This document shows, piece after piece, positions 34,410 to 45,985 of a stretch of 60,000 nucleotides of DNA. The notes under the pieces are model-generated. The model saw nothing but the letters and a program-made list of their open reading frames with translations. It was not told where the DNA came from and made no database searches. Position numbers and translations under genes: made by a program. How positions within the stretch are numbered: position 1 is the stretch's first letter; each line of letters begins with the position of its first letter. This DNA comes from Liolophura sinensis (lineage: Eukaryota > Mollusca > Polyplacophora > Chitonida > Chitonidae): the NCBI RefSeq assembly GCF_032854445.1, contig NC_088301.1, forward strand, positions 20,889,808 to 20,949,807, given 5' to 3'.

Positions 34410-35924
34410 ATGGCCAAGTCACGCCCTGCTTTAGGAGCGATGTTTAGGCTGAAAGGTAAAAGCAGCCCTAGCGTGCAGCTTACATCCATGACTAGCTGCC
34501 AGAGTAACGAATCTAATGGCTTCAACAGTCTGAGCACTGGGGATAACCAATTCCCCAAAAGTTCGCGTCTCGGAAATTACAAACCAAAGTTTCTCAGCCA
34601 ATCAGAGAATAAACAATCAGAGACATCGGAAGTTACCTCACGTTCTAACGGCGGGTCGGTCGTCCCTGAACCCGCCATGCCCTCAACAAGCGGCGAGTCA
34701 GAGAAGTACACATCGCGAAGTTTGTATGACAATTACTCGCCCCTTCAAAAGTCATCCTTCTTTAACCACAGTAAAAACGACAGATCATCAGTTCACAACT
34801 CCTCTGTAACTACTGACAATGTCAAGAAAGGCCTTAAGACGAAATCGAGTGAGAACTTTATTCTGATGGGCGATAAGGACTCGCCCATGGTGATAGAGAC
34901 TTCGGGTTTGGGATCGAGTCTGGATGGAGATGAACTTCCGGAAGAATTGCCGGACGGGGAAACCCAGGAGGACAACATTTCCTCTCTGACGGATCAGGTC
35001 CTCACGCTTAATGACGAAGAACATAATAATGAAAGAATTAATGAAAGTGCTATAATTGCGGGCAAAAGGGACATTTCGGAAGAGGCTGTTCAGATGACTA
35101 ACTCGGAGGGCGATGTTGAGCAGATGCCTCACTTACAACCCACAGTGCATATCGTAAACGGTACTAACGATTTAGGTTTAGACAAAGGCACAGACAAGGA
35201 GATGCCGTACATCCCTCCCCCTGATTATGATGAAGATGTGATGACCATAGATATTCCTGACGAAGACGAGGAGACATTGGATTACCCATCAGCCGAGCAG
35301 GCCCTATCATCACGACGGGTGTACAAAGTGTACCAAGGCGACGACTTCGGTCAGTACCTGAGAGAGGAAGAGAGTCAGTTCATAATACCGACGTCCAGGA
35401 CACAAACACGGTACAAGAAGTCCAGCAAGAAATCGAGCACTAAGACAAGGGATAACAATAGTAAAAGCTTGACAGGAACCTTGTCGAGGGCGCTGTTTGG
35501 TGGGTCGAAGAAAACCGTGAGTGAACCGGAAAAGCGACACACGATCCACGAGTTTTCCTTCGGCCACTCCAAGATTGGTCTTGGTGATTCTGTGGGAATA
35601 CCTAACGGGGTTTGGAGGACAGGGGGAGAGAGGAAACCTTCCAGGGTATCCTCTTCGGATAACAACCGGCTGAGCAATTACGAACTGTTCCTGCAATACC
35701 GCCAGAATGATCACAAGAAGAGCGGCAGCATAGAGAGCACGAGTGACAGCGGCAACGAGACCGGAGAGGACACCAGTCGCAACACGGAGTCCCAGAAAAC
35801 GTATCACGTTACCAGTCCGGCGTATTACAGTCCCAACAAATATGTGAAGAGAAACGGTTTGTGGGAGAAACTAACTCTGCGGTTTCGGCGGAGAAGTATT
35901 GGTGAAATTGGAACGGTGAATTGA
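34410..35924 (+). CDS. Unknown Ser-rich, acidic/basic host protein, 504 aa, single coding exon
   Basis: The ATG at 34410 has a good initiation context (A at -3, G at +4) and lies 31 bases after an acceptor (TATTTTTCAG ends at 34378), so the 5' UTR is probably spliced and the coding part is one exon. The protein is largely low-complexity: Ser/Asn-rich residues 1-170, acidic 170-300 with PPDY near residue 270 (a possible WW-domain ligand) and clusters of Asp/Glu, basic Lys/Ser-rich 330-360, and a basic C terminus (LRFRRRSIG). I see no signal peptide or membrane segment and do not recognise a family. Length, codon-like composition and a GC content above the surroundings make it a convincing gene. 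An (AT)n run follows the stop by about ten bases; AATAAA at 36990 is a candidate poly(A) signal. Confidence 0.8.
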   Translation: MAKSRPALGAMFRLKGKSSPSVQLTSMTSCQSNESNGFNSLSTGDNQFPKSSRLGNYKPKFLSQSENKQSETSEVTSRSNGGSVVPEPAMPSTSGESEKYTSRSLYDNYSPLQKSSFFNHSKNDRSSVHNSSVTTDNVKKGLKTKSSENFILMGDKDSPMVIETSGLGSSLDGDELPEELPDGETQEDNISSLTDQVLTLNDEEHNNERINESAIIAGKRDISEEAVQMTNSEGDVEQMPHLQPTVHIVNGTNDLGLDKGTDKEMPYIPPPDYDEDVMTIDIPDEDEETLDYPSAEQALSSRRVYKVYQGDDFGQYLREEESQFIIPTSRTQTRYKKSSKKSSTKTRDNNSKSLTGTLSRALFGGSKKTVSEPEKRHTIHEFSFGHSKIGLGDSVGIPNGVWRTGGERKPSRVSSSDNNRLSNYELFLQYRQNDHKKSGSIESTSDSGNETGEDTSRNTESQKTYHVTSPAYYSPNKYVKRNGLWEKLTLRFRRRSIGEIGTVN

Positions 35925-35930
35925 GGCCGG

Positions 35931-35931
<1 letters not shown>

Positions 35932-35991
<60 letters not shown>
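35932..35991. repeat. (AT)n microsatellite just after stop codon
   Basis: AT dinucleotide run of about 60 bases starting about 8 bases after the TGA of the upstream gene, thus probably in its 3' UTR. Confidence 0.95.
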
Positions 35992-35992
<1 letters not shown>

Positions 35993-36989
35993 CATCTCCA
36001 CGATATGGGAAGTACACGTGTTTCAACCTAAAAAAGGTTTGCAAGAACAGTTACATGTTTTTGAACTACTTGAAGATCGTACGGATGTTTTACCAAGGGC
36101 AAGCTAACTGATGGTGATTAGTTTATCTTTGTTACAATATCTACATTACTTGGCGCTTTTATGCGCCCATGTAAAGTGCATATTTGCCCGCATGCAATTT
36201 AGGCAGTTGCAAATCATGGCCTTTATGATGAATCAGTTTTGCCCCGTCCTAACCTGATACGGTGGAGCGAAATTAATCGTTTTTGGCACATGGCGGATGT
36301 GAAAACACAAGAATGGTATCACACGTATAATTTGACTGAGTTATGTGTCCAAACATTATAGAAGTAAGAAACAGTGAAGTTTCCGTATGACGTTAATGAT
36401 GTAAATGTTATTGGGTTGATTCTCAAAGGGTGAATTTGTTGCGACGGAAAGCTATATTTCACATGTGAAGAAGAACCGCCCTTGCGTGGATGTGCACAGA
36501 TGGTTCTTAAAACAAACTGTGATTAGAAAAGTTTCTTGCTGTGGATAAAGGGCCTTTAGGATTAAAACAAAAACATGTCATCTTTCGAAGGTTTTCAGTC
36601 AAAAATATCTCTTGTGGAATCTATAATTAATTCCCAGTTGATATCCGCAGGGAAGAGGCTATAATTTTCCCCAATGACCCTATTGTGCAGGAAATCAGTA
36701 ATTTGTAATTAGCATGCATACCGATAGAGTAATCGCACGAGAACTGCGTATGTAATGATTTAATAATATATGTTTGCACGGTTTTTAACCGAATGACTGA
36801 TGGGCCCTGTAAGCCACCATTGCCATTCTCTTTCTTTCATGCCGGTACTAGAAAGAATGGTATTACATTTAGTAAATTACATACCAGTCAGAGTATATTA
36901 TGCTTTAATATAATTTGAAATGTCTCTTCTCGGCATAAACCTCTCGGCCATTTGGGTCGAGCTTTCGAATCATTTCTCTTGATGAAATT

Positions 36990-36995
36990 AATAAA
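36990..36995 (+). promoter_or_regulatory. Candidate poly(A) signal AATAAA
   Basis: The AATAAA hexamer lies about 1.07 kb after the stop of the 504-codon gene, followed by A- and T-rich sequence. It is one of several possible signals. Confidence 0.3.
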
Positions 36996-37085
36996 TATTA
37001 AAAACTTTAAAATGATCTATGTCTCCAATTATATTTTTACATTTTCAACCAAAGTTTGACATTTTCATTTTTTATTTAATATGTG

Positions 37086-37086
<1 letters not shown>

Positions 37087-37137
<51 letters not shown>
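37087..37137. repeat. (AT)n microsatellite
   Basis: AT dinucleotide run of about 50 bases. Confidence 0.95.
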
Positions 37138-37140
<3 letters not shown>

Positions 37141-37486
37141 GTATGGGTAAGTAACACGCGTGTTATTGTATCTGTACTTTTCTGATGCCAGTGTATACAA
37201 AAGCAATATAAACCTTTATTCAAATGTTGTCATTATTACTAATTGTTAATATGGAAGCAATTAATTTTAACATTGCAGTATAATTTAGTGTATATTTTAA
37301 CATGTATGTACACAAATATACGATTTGTTCTGGTCCTAGCAGGGTCCAGTCATGGATTATAACGTCGGTATTTCTGGCTTGTTTACTTGGTTTTCAGCAT
37401 TTATAAAGAGACAATAGAGAATTATGGCAATGTTGGACAGCAGGTCTGTTGTGAAATAGCACTCCCGTACCCACGTGTTGTTGACA

Positions 37487-37566
37487 GACCTTCCTATGTA
37501 CGACCGGAGAGGGAACCAGTATGAGCTCACAGCGACTGCATTCAGAGGCTCCTGAGTCAGTACACT
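37487..37566 (-). repeat. SINE family A fragment
   Basis: Minus-strand fragment with ACCGGAGAGGGAACCAGTAT and GAGGCTCCTGAGTCAGTACA; it is diverged. Confidence 0.55.
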
Positions 37567-37882
37567 GGCGTTATAGCATATAGTTGGGTGTTCAGTTCGG
37601 TGTCGATATACATTAACTTGGTTGTGTTCCTGATCTGTCGTGTCAGTATACCGTAGCTAAGTTGGGTGTCAGGTTTGGTGTTAGGTTACTGGCTCAAAAC
37701 CAACCTTGGACAGGGAAGTTGTAGATTTCCTAGCTGTCAGTGGGCCTTGGTGACGGTAAACGGTCGACTACGGTCGTGTGGCCGTTTGCCCAGTCTGACG
37801 TTAGTCGAGAACCATTTATCTTCCACTAATAAGGTGTCACAGTGCATATTTCTAAGCGATCAGGGTTTGTTCTGGGGCAAAT

Positions 37883-38000
37883 GCAGGAACTTGCCAAAGG
37901 CCCGTGGTTTTTCCCAGGCACTTTTCCCTCCACCCATAAAACTGATAGCCATCATGTGAAAAATTCCTGAGTATGGCGTTAAAAAACAAGTAATCAAATA
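37883..38000 (+). repeat. SINE family A 3' fragment, diverged
   Basis: CCGTGGTTTTTCCCAGGCAC and ATTCCTGAGTATGGCGTTAA resemble the 3' half of family A. Confidence 0.6.
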
Positions 38001-38314
38001 TAAAAAAAATAACGATTTCAAAAACTAATTCCATTTCCAGCCATGTAGCTAAGCTATGTATGGGTCTGCTAAATGCTAAAAATTGTCATCGTTACAAACA
38101 GTTCATATCTACACATATAAATCGTAACTAAATTAACATATCAAGCTGTTCTAATTACTATACAGATGTAAACAGTTTTAATATTTTGGCCTCAATAATA
38201 TAAGTGGGTTAAATTCTAATTAATGTCCATTGGAACACTCAACAAGCTAACTGCGTCAAGCTTCCCGACTGGATATCGTATCTAAATTACCATTCAGTTC
38301 CAATAATTATATAT

Positions 38315-38530
38315 ATTATGAGTGTTTTACGCCGTTTTCAATAATATTTCACTGATACGACGGCGGCCAGCATTATTGTGGGAGGAAATCGGGCAGAGCC
38401 GCAAACTGGTGGCAGACCTTCCCACGAGAGGAAGCCGGCATGAGCTAGGCTTGAGCTCATAGCGACCGCACTAATAAGAGGTTCCTGGGTTATTGTGCTG
38501 CGTTAGTATGCTAACTATTCGACCATGCAC
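38315..38530 (-). repeat. SINE family A, diverged copy
   Basis: A minus-strand copy from GTGTTTTACGCCG through GCGGCCAGCATTATTGTGG to the head remnant; parts of the middle are deleted. Confidence 0.8.
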
Positions 38531-38550
38531 TGGGCACCCAGGTTCCATAC

Positions 38551-38918
38551 ACAGCGTACATACAAACGATTCTTGAAGCATCTGGATTTTTTTAAAAAAT
38601 CTGGTAAACGCACCGAATTGCGATGTACATCAAAGCATCATGAATATTTATAGCATACACAAATGTCCAAACCCAGCTTTCCTTCTTGATACCTCATGCA
38701 CTGTAGAGTTGAAGTGTATAAACATCACTTGAAAAGAAAGGCACAGAAAATAAGTGTAAACGGCTTGCGCCTTAGACTGCATGAATAGCTTATCCTCACA
38801 ATATATCTACATTTGCATCTACTATCAAGACGTGTGTCAATACTACCATTCTCATTGCACAATAATGTATATGACGTCTTCCTGTGTATATTATCCCAAG
38901 TGTAAATCAGTTCAGTTG

Positions 38919-38927
<9 letters not shown>
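38551..38927 (+). repeat. Dispersed repeat C, copy 1 (about 375 bases)
   Basis: It is colinear with 44285-44651 at roughly 85% identity by eye; shared blocks include TTGCGCCTTAGACTGCATGA and TATATCTACATTTGCATCTA. An (AT)n run follows directly. No tRNA-like head or inverted ends are seen. Confidence 0.85.
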
Positions 38928-38985
<58 letters not shown>

Positions 38986-39003
38986 GTATATATATATACA
39001 CAC

Positions 39004-39045
<42 letters not shown>
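38924..39045. repeat. Compound (AT)n microsatellite
   Basis: Two AT runs (38924-38983 and 39005-39045) with a short ATAC/CACA interruption. Confidence 0.9.
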
Positions 39046-39048
<3 letters not shown>

Positions 39049-40138
39049 TGGAAGGTTCAGTTAAACTCCCTTCTTTCAAATAACTACGAGTGTTTTTGTA
39101 TAATTGCTCCAGAGCGTGATATAATGCATTGAGGGTGCGATAGTTGTTGTAGGCGTGTTTAGATCTTCCGCAATAGCTTGATAATAATTCTCGTGAGCAA
39201 ATATAATATTGTCAAGAGCTTTGTCCACTGGAACGATTAATTATTATTCTCCTATAAATACCTTTGACACGGTTAGTGTTTTCTTCGGAAAATGGCTGGC
39301 CGATAAAAGTGAATTACAATGTATTATCAATATGTTGGAATTGATAAAGAAGCAGTTTTCTAAACAAGCTCAAGCCAATCGTCAAGCACCCTTCAGGCAC
39401 CGATAGGACAATCGTTTTATATAAGCTTTCATACTTATGTGTACTCTATATCTAAAACCCCTCACAAGTAGATCCCAACAGTGCAAACTTTCATTGTAAA
39501 TGAAGAAATGCCATCGATCAATACAAAGGGACAAAACTCTGTAGATAGGCCCAGTTGGTCGGTTTGCACTGTGTTGGAGACAAACGTGCAGTTAGACAAA
39601 TAAACGCCGGCAAAAACATAACTGAAAGTCCAGTCGTGTGGATCGTGTGAGATATAGCTGAAATTGCTTGCAATAAATAAAATTTAAAGTATTTTTTTTC
39701 CAATTTTAGAACAAAGAAAAGGAAAAGTTGGACGGGAGGTGAAGAGCATAGGGGATAATGTGATGTGTCACTATAGACATGAATACATTATGACGTCACG
39801 CTATATACAAGTTTTTTCTGAACCCAAACATACAGTTGTAAAATGATGTCAACATATCAGCCAAATTAGCTTCACTCAACCAAAGGCTGGTGTGTAGGTG
39901 ACTATAGTCTATTTCTTTTAGGCAGTCGCCTATATTCAGCTGTTTGTGAAATCAGTCATGCTCGCTACCAAAATTGCCTTTCGCTAGCGACACATATCAC
40001 CACAAACTCTAAACATTGATACGTTGTACGTTTATATTATTCAGAGTAAAATGCAGTTTGAATACTTTTTTTCTAATTCATAATGTTAAACTGCATAAGA
40101 TTGGTTTCAACACCAAGAACCCATTGCCTCGGCCACCT

Positions 40139-40200
40139 GCCCCGATAGCACAGTTGGTAGGGCGTCCGCTTAGGGGGCGGTAAATCCATTGTCAATCCAA
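40139..40200 (+). repeat. tRNA-like SINE head fragment
   Basis: GCACAGTTGGTAGGGCGTCC matches the head of the minus-strand copy near 45,200 (read in reverse). It is too diverged, and lacks a tRNA fold, to be a tRNA gene. Confidence 0.55.
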
Positions 40201-40947
40201 AATTTCCTAACATCTTGCTCTAGAACGATACTGTCGTGAAATCATATACTACAATAGATAAAATAACATTCATTCATGAAGGTTATATTATACGAAAACG
40301 TGAGAACAATATTAAATATAGCAGTGTCAGAAACACTTTAAATTAAAGTCGATAGCAGTTTAGATAACTGGTGTCACACTCCGTCAAAACATATGGAGCT
40401 CCGCTCAATATCCAGCGTACCACCTTTTGGAATAATTATGATATTACCCAAAGCAATGTTTTCTTACCGTAGAAAAAGAGCTGATGCAGTTAAACATTAA
40501 GAATTAGAAAAAGTGTTCTGCGCAAGATTATGGACTTTCAATATGTGTATGTGCAGAGCTTGTGTTGTTAAGTGTCACTAATTAAACGCAACTTTGGCAT
40601 TTAGTATGACTGATTTTCGGCGAATACAGATGAGTATAGGAGACTATCTAAAAGAAATAAACTATAACAGATGCGGCGCCCGATTGGAGCGTATACCTTA
40701 TGGGTTGCATCCAGTTTTCCAGTCAGCAGCGTGTATGTCATGGCTGGTGACAACGAGAATGACCCGGAAGATGAACTTCATATCGTTTCTTTAATGTGTC
40801 ATATATATTTTATGGGATGCACGTCTCTGGAATAATAACCTGAATGGTAATTTCTCTGTACTCATCTGATTGGCTGACAAGCTACAAACAATAGTGCTAA
40901 CCCCAAGGTCTAAACAGTGTAGATTTCAACCAGCCATGTTCTCAACG

Positions 40948-41012
40948 AAAATGTGTGTTTATGTATGTTTGGGGGTTAACGTCGTACTCAACACTTTTTC
41001 AGTCACTGGACA
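40948..41012 (-). repeat. SINE family B 3' tail fragment
   Basis: ATGTTTGGGGGTTAACGTCG and TTTTTCAGTCACTGG are the reverse complement of the family B 3' end. Confidence 0.6.
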
Positions 41013-42717
41013 AAAATATCTGCCTTGCTTATTCCTGTAGTAAGCCCTATACGCGAAATACTTGAAAACATATTTGTTACTATCTCCACACGACAGACCA
41101 TTCGAATTCCTCGATTCAAAATAACCTTCTTTTCTTTAAAGTGAAAGTGACGTCATCCGTGTTAGCCAATGAACGCTCAGTACGGGGAAAATACCAAACT
41201 GGCAAGAGCAAATTTCCACTGGTCATAGAGGAGACATACATATATAAATTAGTTGAAAGGGCGACTCCATTCCATGGAATGATTTGTGCCAAGGCAATAA
41301 GAGGTGTTAATGGGCAATTGGCAATTCATGGAGAACTATTGCCGCACTGGTGTGCATTAAAATCTGTGGATTGTACATAAATAATTACCCAGTCGTTCAA
41401 GAGGAGATGGAATTTCATAATGTTCACAAACCCTACACACATCGTCTACTGAACTTGACAATGCGCATAAAAATACTTCAGCCATGCATGGTGTCACTTA
41501 TCTCCATAAATAGTCTCTATACTGAAAACCCCATCTCATACAACGAAATTGGTAAAAGGGTCGAATGAAACCGAATCCTTTACTACGAAATAATACCATC
41601 CAACAAGCAGAACAAAAAAGAAACGCCCCACAGAAAAAGGACAACCACAAAAAGGCAAAAAAAAAAAAAAATACAACTAATAATAGCAGCCGATTGCATT
41701 CATTCCGCCCAGAAATCAGTAATTGTTAGCCACATCAGTTCATATATCCATTATGGCGATTTTGTACAATACGATGCAGGTACACCTTCGGGTGTAATGA
41801 CAATGTCACAACTATCGAATGTCTTTGAAAAATTCGATTTTTTGCGGTTTTGTGTTACTAATACATGTGACTTTAAATCAAATCGACACCTCAATTTTAT
41901 TATAGTAACATTGTATGTACCAGAAAACCACGCGTGTACGATTTGGGGCGGGCAGGTTATGTATCCTCTGAAGGGGATTCATTTCAGCCAGTATCTTCTC
42001 TTGTTCTAAAGGTCGTGTGATTTGATTAAAACTAAACAGACTGGAAATTTGACTAGACAGACTAAAGAATTGACATTTCTTAACTTTAGGGGAATCACAC
42101 GAGGTAAATCGTGACAGGTAACGCTTTCAATTGTAACAGAGAGATCTGGTTAAACGTGTGGGGTCAGTGGGTTTGTAAAGACGCAGGTCATACTGAAGGG
42201 ATGGTACTTCACCGATGCACCTGTGTCTCTCTGTCAGACTATGACCTATTTTCTCCACACATAAGTAAGACATATCTCGATACGGTGTTAAAGTAAGTCA
42301 GAACATTAATTATTAAATAATCAAAAAGACTCCTGCCTAGCATGACTGTTGTTTCCAATTTTTTTCAAGATTTGTAATCCTTACATATTAGCTACAAGAC
42401 GTTTTACCTTGCTGTCTGTACCTGTAGGCTTAAAGAATGAAAGAGGTGAAAAGCATAGCAAAGAGGTCCTTGAAGGCCTTGGTGTTTTTAACGATACAAA
42501 ATATAAATTCCTCGAGAAGTCGACACAATGACATCACAGTCTCTTTACAGATAACAACTTCTGATTTATTTAATTGTACGTTTCCATGTATATTCTAACA
42601 TGGTTGTCAAGCATGCATGTTAAGGTAAATTTGGTTCAGGGTTTTTGGTTGTATCTTAACAAGCTGGGCAACGGTGTTGGAATGTATATTGAACGTTTGG
42701 AATGAAATGTATGTACA

Positions 42718-42958
42718 TGTATGCTTGGAGTTTTAACGTCATACTTAACAATTTTTCAGTCAAATGACGACGAGTTCTTAAGTGTACGTAGAAATATTGT
42801 GTCCATTCCGCCAAAGTGTTGCCGAAACTGAAGTATAATACCCATGGAAACCAGACATGACACCCCACCCAGTCATATTATACTAACACTGGTCCAGTCT
42901 TGTTTCCTTGCTCTAACCTCTCTGTGCTGAGTGCCAAACCAGGCAGAGTATACAAAAA
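42718..42958 (-). repeat. SINE family B, 5'-truncated
   Basis: Reverse complement of family B from TTTAACGTCATACTTAACAA to CTCTGTGCTGAGTGCCAAAC; the head is missing. Confidence 0.75.
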
Positions 42959-43257
42959 ACAACATATATTGTGTTGTTTTGTTTGCCTTCGGAAGACTAT
43001 AGTTTCAGTATCAGCCCATTGTTTCGAAGTAATTCATACAGCCATATAGTAAGCAAACCAAGCTGTGTCACAAGCTGATTTAATTCCAGCAATAGTTATC
43101 TGTAACAAGGGAACTGAAACTGTCTCTGTCCATTTCTGTATTAACTCTTATCCGCTATAAACATGAAATTATCAACGTCTGATGTGTAAAAGTTTCACTT
43201 GATTGCAATCATACCTACCACGTCGAGGAAATAATCCAACCAGCACTCTTTCAAAAG

Positions 43258-43766
43258 TTAACCATTTATTTATTTATTTGATAGGTGTTTTACTCCGTAC
43301 TCACGAATATTTCACTTATACGACGGCGGCCAGCATTATAGTGGGTGGAAACCAGGCAGAGCCCGGGGAAAACCCACGACCATCCACAGGTTGGAGGAAG
43401 ACCTTCCCACGTTCGGCCGGAGATTTTTTTTTTTTTTTTGATTGGTGTTTTACGCCGTACTCAAGAATATTTCATTTATACGACGGCGGCCAGCATTATG
43501 GTGGGTGAAAACCGGGCAGAGCCCGGGGGAAACCCACGACCATCCGCAGGTTGCTGACAGACCTTCTCACGTACAGCCGGAGAGGAAGCCAGCATGAGCT
43601 GGACTTGAACTCACATCGACCGCATTGGTGAGAGACTCCTGGGTCATTACGCTGCGCTAGCGCTTTAACCGACTGAGCCACGGAGGCCCCGTTCGGCCGG
43701 AGAGGAAGCCAGCATGAACTCACAGCGGCCGCATTGGTGAGAGACTCCTGGGTCATTAACCATTTA
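43258..43766 (-). mobile_element. SINE A (outer), split by a younger SINE A
   Basis: Outer copy segments are 43262-43423 and 43704-43755. The outer element is flanked by an 11-base target duplication TTAACCATTTA at 43258-43268 and 43756-43766. It ends inside the tRNA-like head (after GGGTCATTA on the + strand), so it was 5'-truncated on insertion. Confidence 0.85.
43424..43690 (-). mobile_element. SINE A (inner), full-length, nested, poly(A) tail
   Basis: It lies between perfect 13-base duplications GTTCGGCCGGAGA (43411-43423 and 43691-43703) of the outer SINE. It has a full tRNA-like head and ends in a run of about 16 A (minus strand) instead of the AAAT units seen elsewhere. Its close match to the consensus fits recent activity. 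Confidence 0.9.
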
Positions 43767-44284
43767 ACTGTCACTGTAAGACTTTCTGTGAAGGTGTGTG
43801 ATGGGATACAAACGTTTTCCGCGCCAAGTCAGAGACGGTTTTGATAAACATGTCCCTGAAGGCCGTTTTGCGGTGCCGTCGAAACGTCCTCTGGCGTAAC
43901 GTCCATTTCTACATTTGGTGAAAGCGTCCACATACGTCACCCTAACCAACAGCCTTTGGCCGAACATGGTGACATCTGTGAAAACCAAACTGGAAACAGC
44001 TTTGATACAAGAGTAACATTCTTTAATACGGTGTAAAACCACAGCCATTCAGCAAGTCAGTTTGTGAAATATTTGGATGTAAAAGTTGAGTCTCATTTGC
44101 ATAACATATTCATAAATCTCATCCACATTACAGCACATATTGCCATCAAATGTTGAATATGTCCAGGCCTCCGAAAGATATTATGTATTTCACTGCATCT
44201 ATAGTTAAATTGTTGTTATTCATTTCCTGTAGAAAGATGGAATAAAAACAGATCACAATAATAGCCTTTACATTTTGTCCCCAG

Positions 44285-44651
44285 TTGCCATGCACAGCTT
44301 ATATACCAACGATTCTCGAAGCATCTGGATTTTTTTTGAAAATCTGGTAAACACACCGACTTGAGATGTACGACAAAGCATCATGAATACTTATGACGTG
44401 CATAAATGTCCTTCTCAATATCTCATGCACTTTAGCTTTAAAGTGCATAAACATCACGTGAAAAGAAAGGCACAGATAAATGTAAACGGGTTGCGCCTTA
44501 GACTGCATGAATACCTTATCCTCACAATATATCTACATTTGCATCTACTGTCAGGACATGTGTTAATATTACCATTCTCATTGCACAGTGATGTATGAGA
44601 CATGTTCCTGTATATATTATCCTAAGTGTGAATGGTTCTGTTGGACTTTAT
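44285..44651 (+). repeat. Dispersed repeat C, copy 2
   Basis: It is a direct-orientation match to 38551-38927. It is followed within 170 bases by another (AT)n run. Confidence 0.85.
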
Positions 44652-44816
44652 GTATCTACCTTTTTACATGTAGGTATGTAATAGTGATGAGATTATGGCT
44701 GGTGCTTATACATGTAGTACATGTATATGGGAATAAAGATACCTGGATGTGTAAATAGATATACATACATATGGGATATAGATACATGAATATGGGAATA
44801 TAGATACATGGATATA

Positions 44817-44817
<1 letters not shown>

Positions 44818-44863
<46 letters not shown>
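44818..44863. repeat. (AT)n microsatellite
   Basis: About 45 bases of AT dinucleotides within a wider ATAGATACATG-type repeat region (44730-44920). Confidence 0.9.
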
Positions 44864-44866
<3 letters not shown>

Positions 44867-44915
44867 GACTGTAGGAATATAGGTACATGAATGTAGGGAT
44901 ATAGATACACATATG

Positions 44916-45240
44916 TATGTATGTACGTTTAGGGTTTAACGTCGCACTTAGCAATTTTTTTAGCCATATTGCGACGGTGCTTTCTACAACGCTCCGATTT
45001 CCCCCTCCCTTAGGAGTCATTAGGTTTAGTACATATATTGTGTCTTCTTATGGTAGGGCGAGTTCGTGCGCCAAAGTGCTCTGAAGTATAGTACCGAAGA
45101 CACCAGACATGACACCTGAGTCACTCACATAATACTGACAACGGACCAGCCAGTCATATTTACTTGCGCTAACCATTTTTCCATTTTCCTGGATCTACTG
45201 GTCCCGAAGCGGACGCTCTACCAACTGTGTTATCCGGGCG
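44916..45240 (-). repeat. SINE with family B tail and different tRNA-like head
   Basis: The minus strand reads CACAGTTGGTAGAGCGTCCG at its head, through a family B-like body to AACGTTAAACCCT-type 3' sequence. The head differs from the copies at 21,593 and 25,528 and matches the fragment at 40,139, so two subfamilies with different heads may share one body. Confidence 0.7.
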
Positions 45241-45510
45241 GTTGCATTATGGGTTGAAGGAAACCGCAAATAGATATTTTATCAGATGTATGGATGGAAG
45301 AAAACCTGATAGCGTGAAAAACATAACACATTACAAAAGCTTTTCGAAAGGAATTCGCTGCCTTGGCCACGGATTAAGTACTGTAGAAGACTTTAAATTT
45401 AAGAGTACAGAGAAACCAACTTTGTTCTATACTGGTATGATAACTTTTATACGAACCACACAACGCAAAGTGGTAATAAACAGATGTATTATTTATTATA
45501 CAATGTACAG

Positions 45511-45645
45511 GAATCACGTCTGAATGTTAGCCTCATGGTGGCAGAGTTTCTAGGGGTCGACACCCGAGAGAGCCACATAAGGGGTATTAAGGTGAAGGCC
45601 GGGAACCAGCTGTACAAGTTCGTCAGATACTGGCATGACAAATAA
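45511..45645 (+). CDS. Putative 3'-terminal exon of unknown gene
   Basis: After an acceptor (CAATGTACAG ends at 45510), 44 codons stay open in phase 0 to TAA at 45643, with protein-like composition (GIKVKAGNQLYKFVRYWHD). AATAAA follows at 45664. I do not recognise the family and see no upstream exon nearby. It may be a gene or old-element fragment. Confidence 0.35.
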   Translation, partial: ESRLNVSLMVAEFLGVDTRESHIRGIKVKAGNQLYKFVRYWHDK

Positions 45646-45663
45646 CCAGTCTTATAACGACTA

Positions 45664-45669
45664 AATAAA
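45664..45669 (+). promoter_or_regulatory. Candidate poly(A) signal AATAAA
   Basis: Lies 18 bases after the TAA of the putative terminal exon, followed by a T-rich tract. Confidence 0.35.
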
Positions 45670-45781
45670 GTTTTACTTTTTAATTATATTTACTTTTGTA
45701 TTGCCTAAGCAGACCCTCTAAAACTTGAGTGAATTAAAAAGTGAAATTTAAAGACAAGAGTGACAAACTTGCATAGCTGAC

Positions 45782-45870
45782 AGTTGTTCAGCAGGGAGGG
45801 TTAACTAAGGAAGTGCATGGGTGAAAAACTCACGTTGGGATGTTTACGTGATCCTCCCTGCTGAAGAACT
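45782..45870. repeat. Inverted repeat, 18-base arms
   Basis: AGTTGTTCAGCAGGGAGG at 45782-45799 pairs with 45853-45870 with one mismatch (13 perfect: TTCAGCAGGGAGG). The 53-base loop contains no known motif. It lies between the two convergent exon-like frames. Confidence 0.7.
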
Positions 45871-45985
45871 AGTGAGATACCAGATCTACTTGGAAGCATA
45901 TAAGAGGGTTGTACCCTCATCTCTGAGGGTAAATCCTTTATAAGTTACATGGTAGGTCTGATACGACACCTCCCGTACCAAACCT

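Larger units (their letters stand above)
37138..45510. other. Intergenic DNA, repeats only
   Basis: Eight kilobases without a gene I can support. It contains SINE A and B copies, two copies of a 370-base dispersed repeat (38,551 and 44,285), microsatellites and a tRNA-like SINE head fragment near 40,139. Short open frames show no splice support. Confidence 0.45.
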
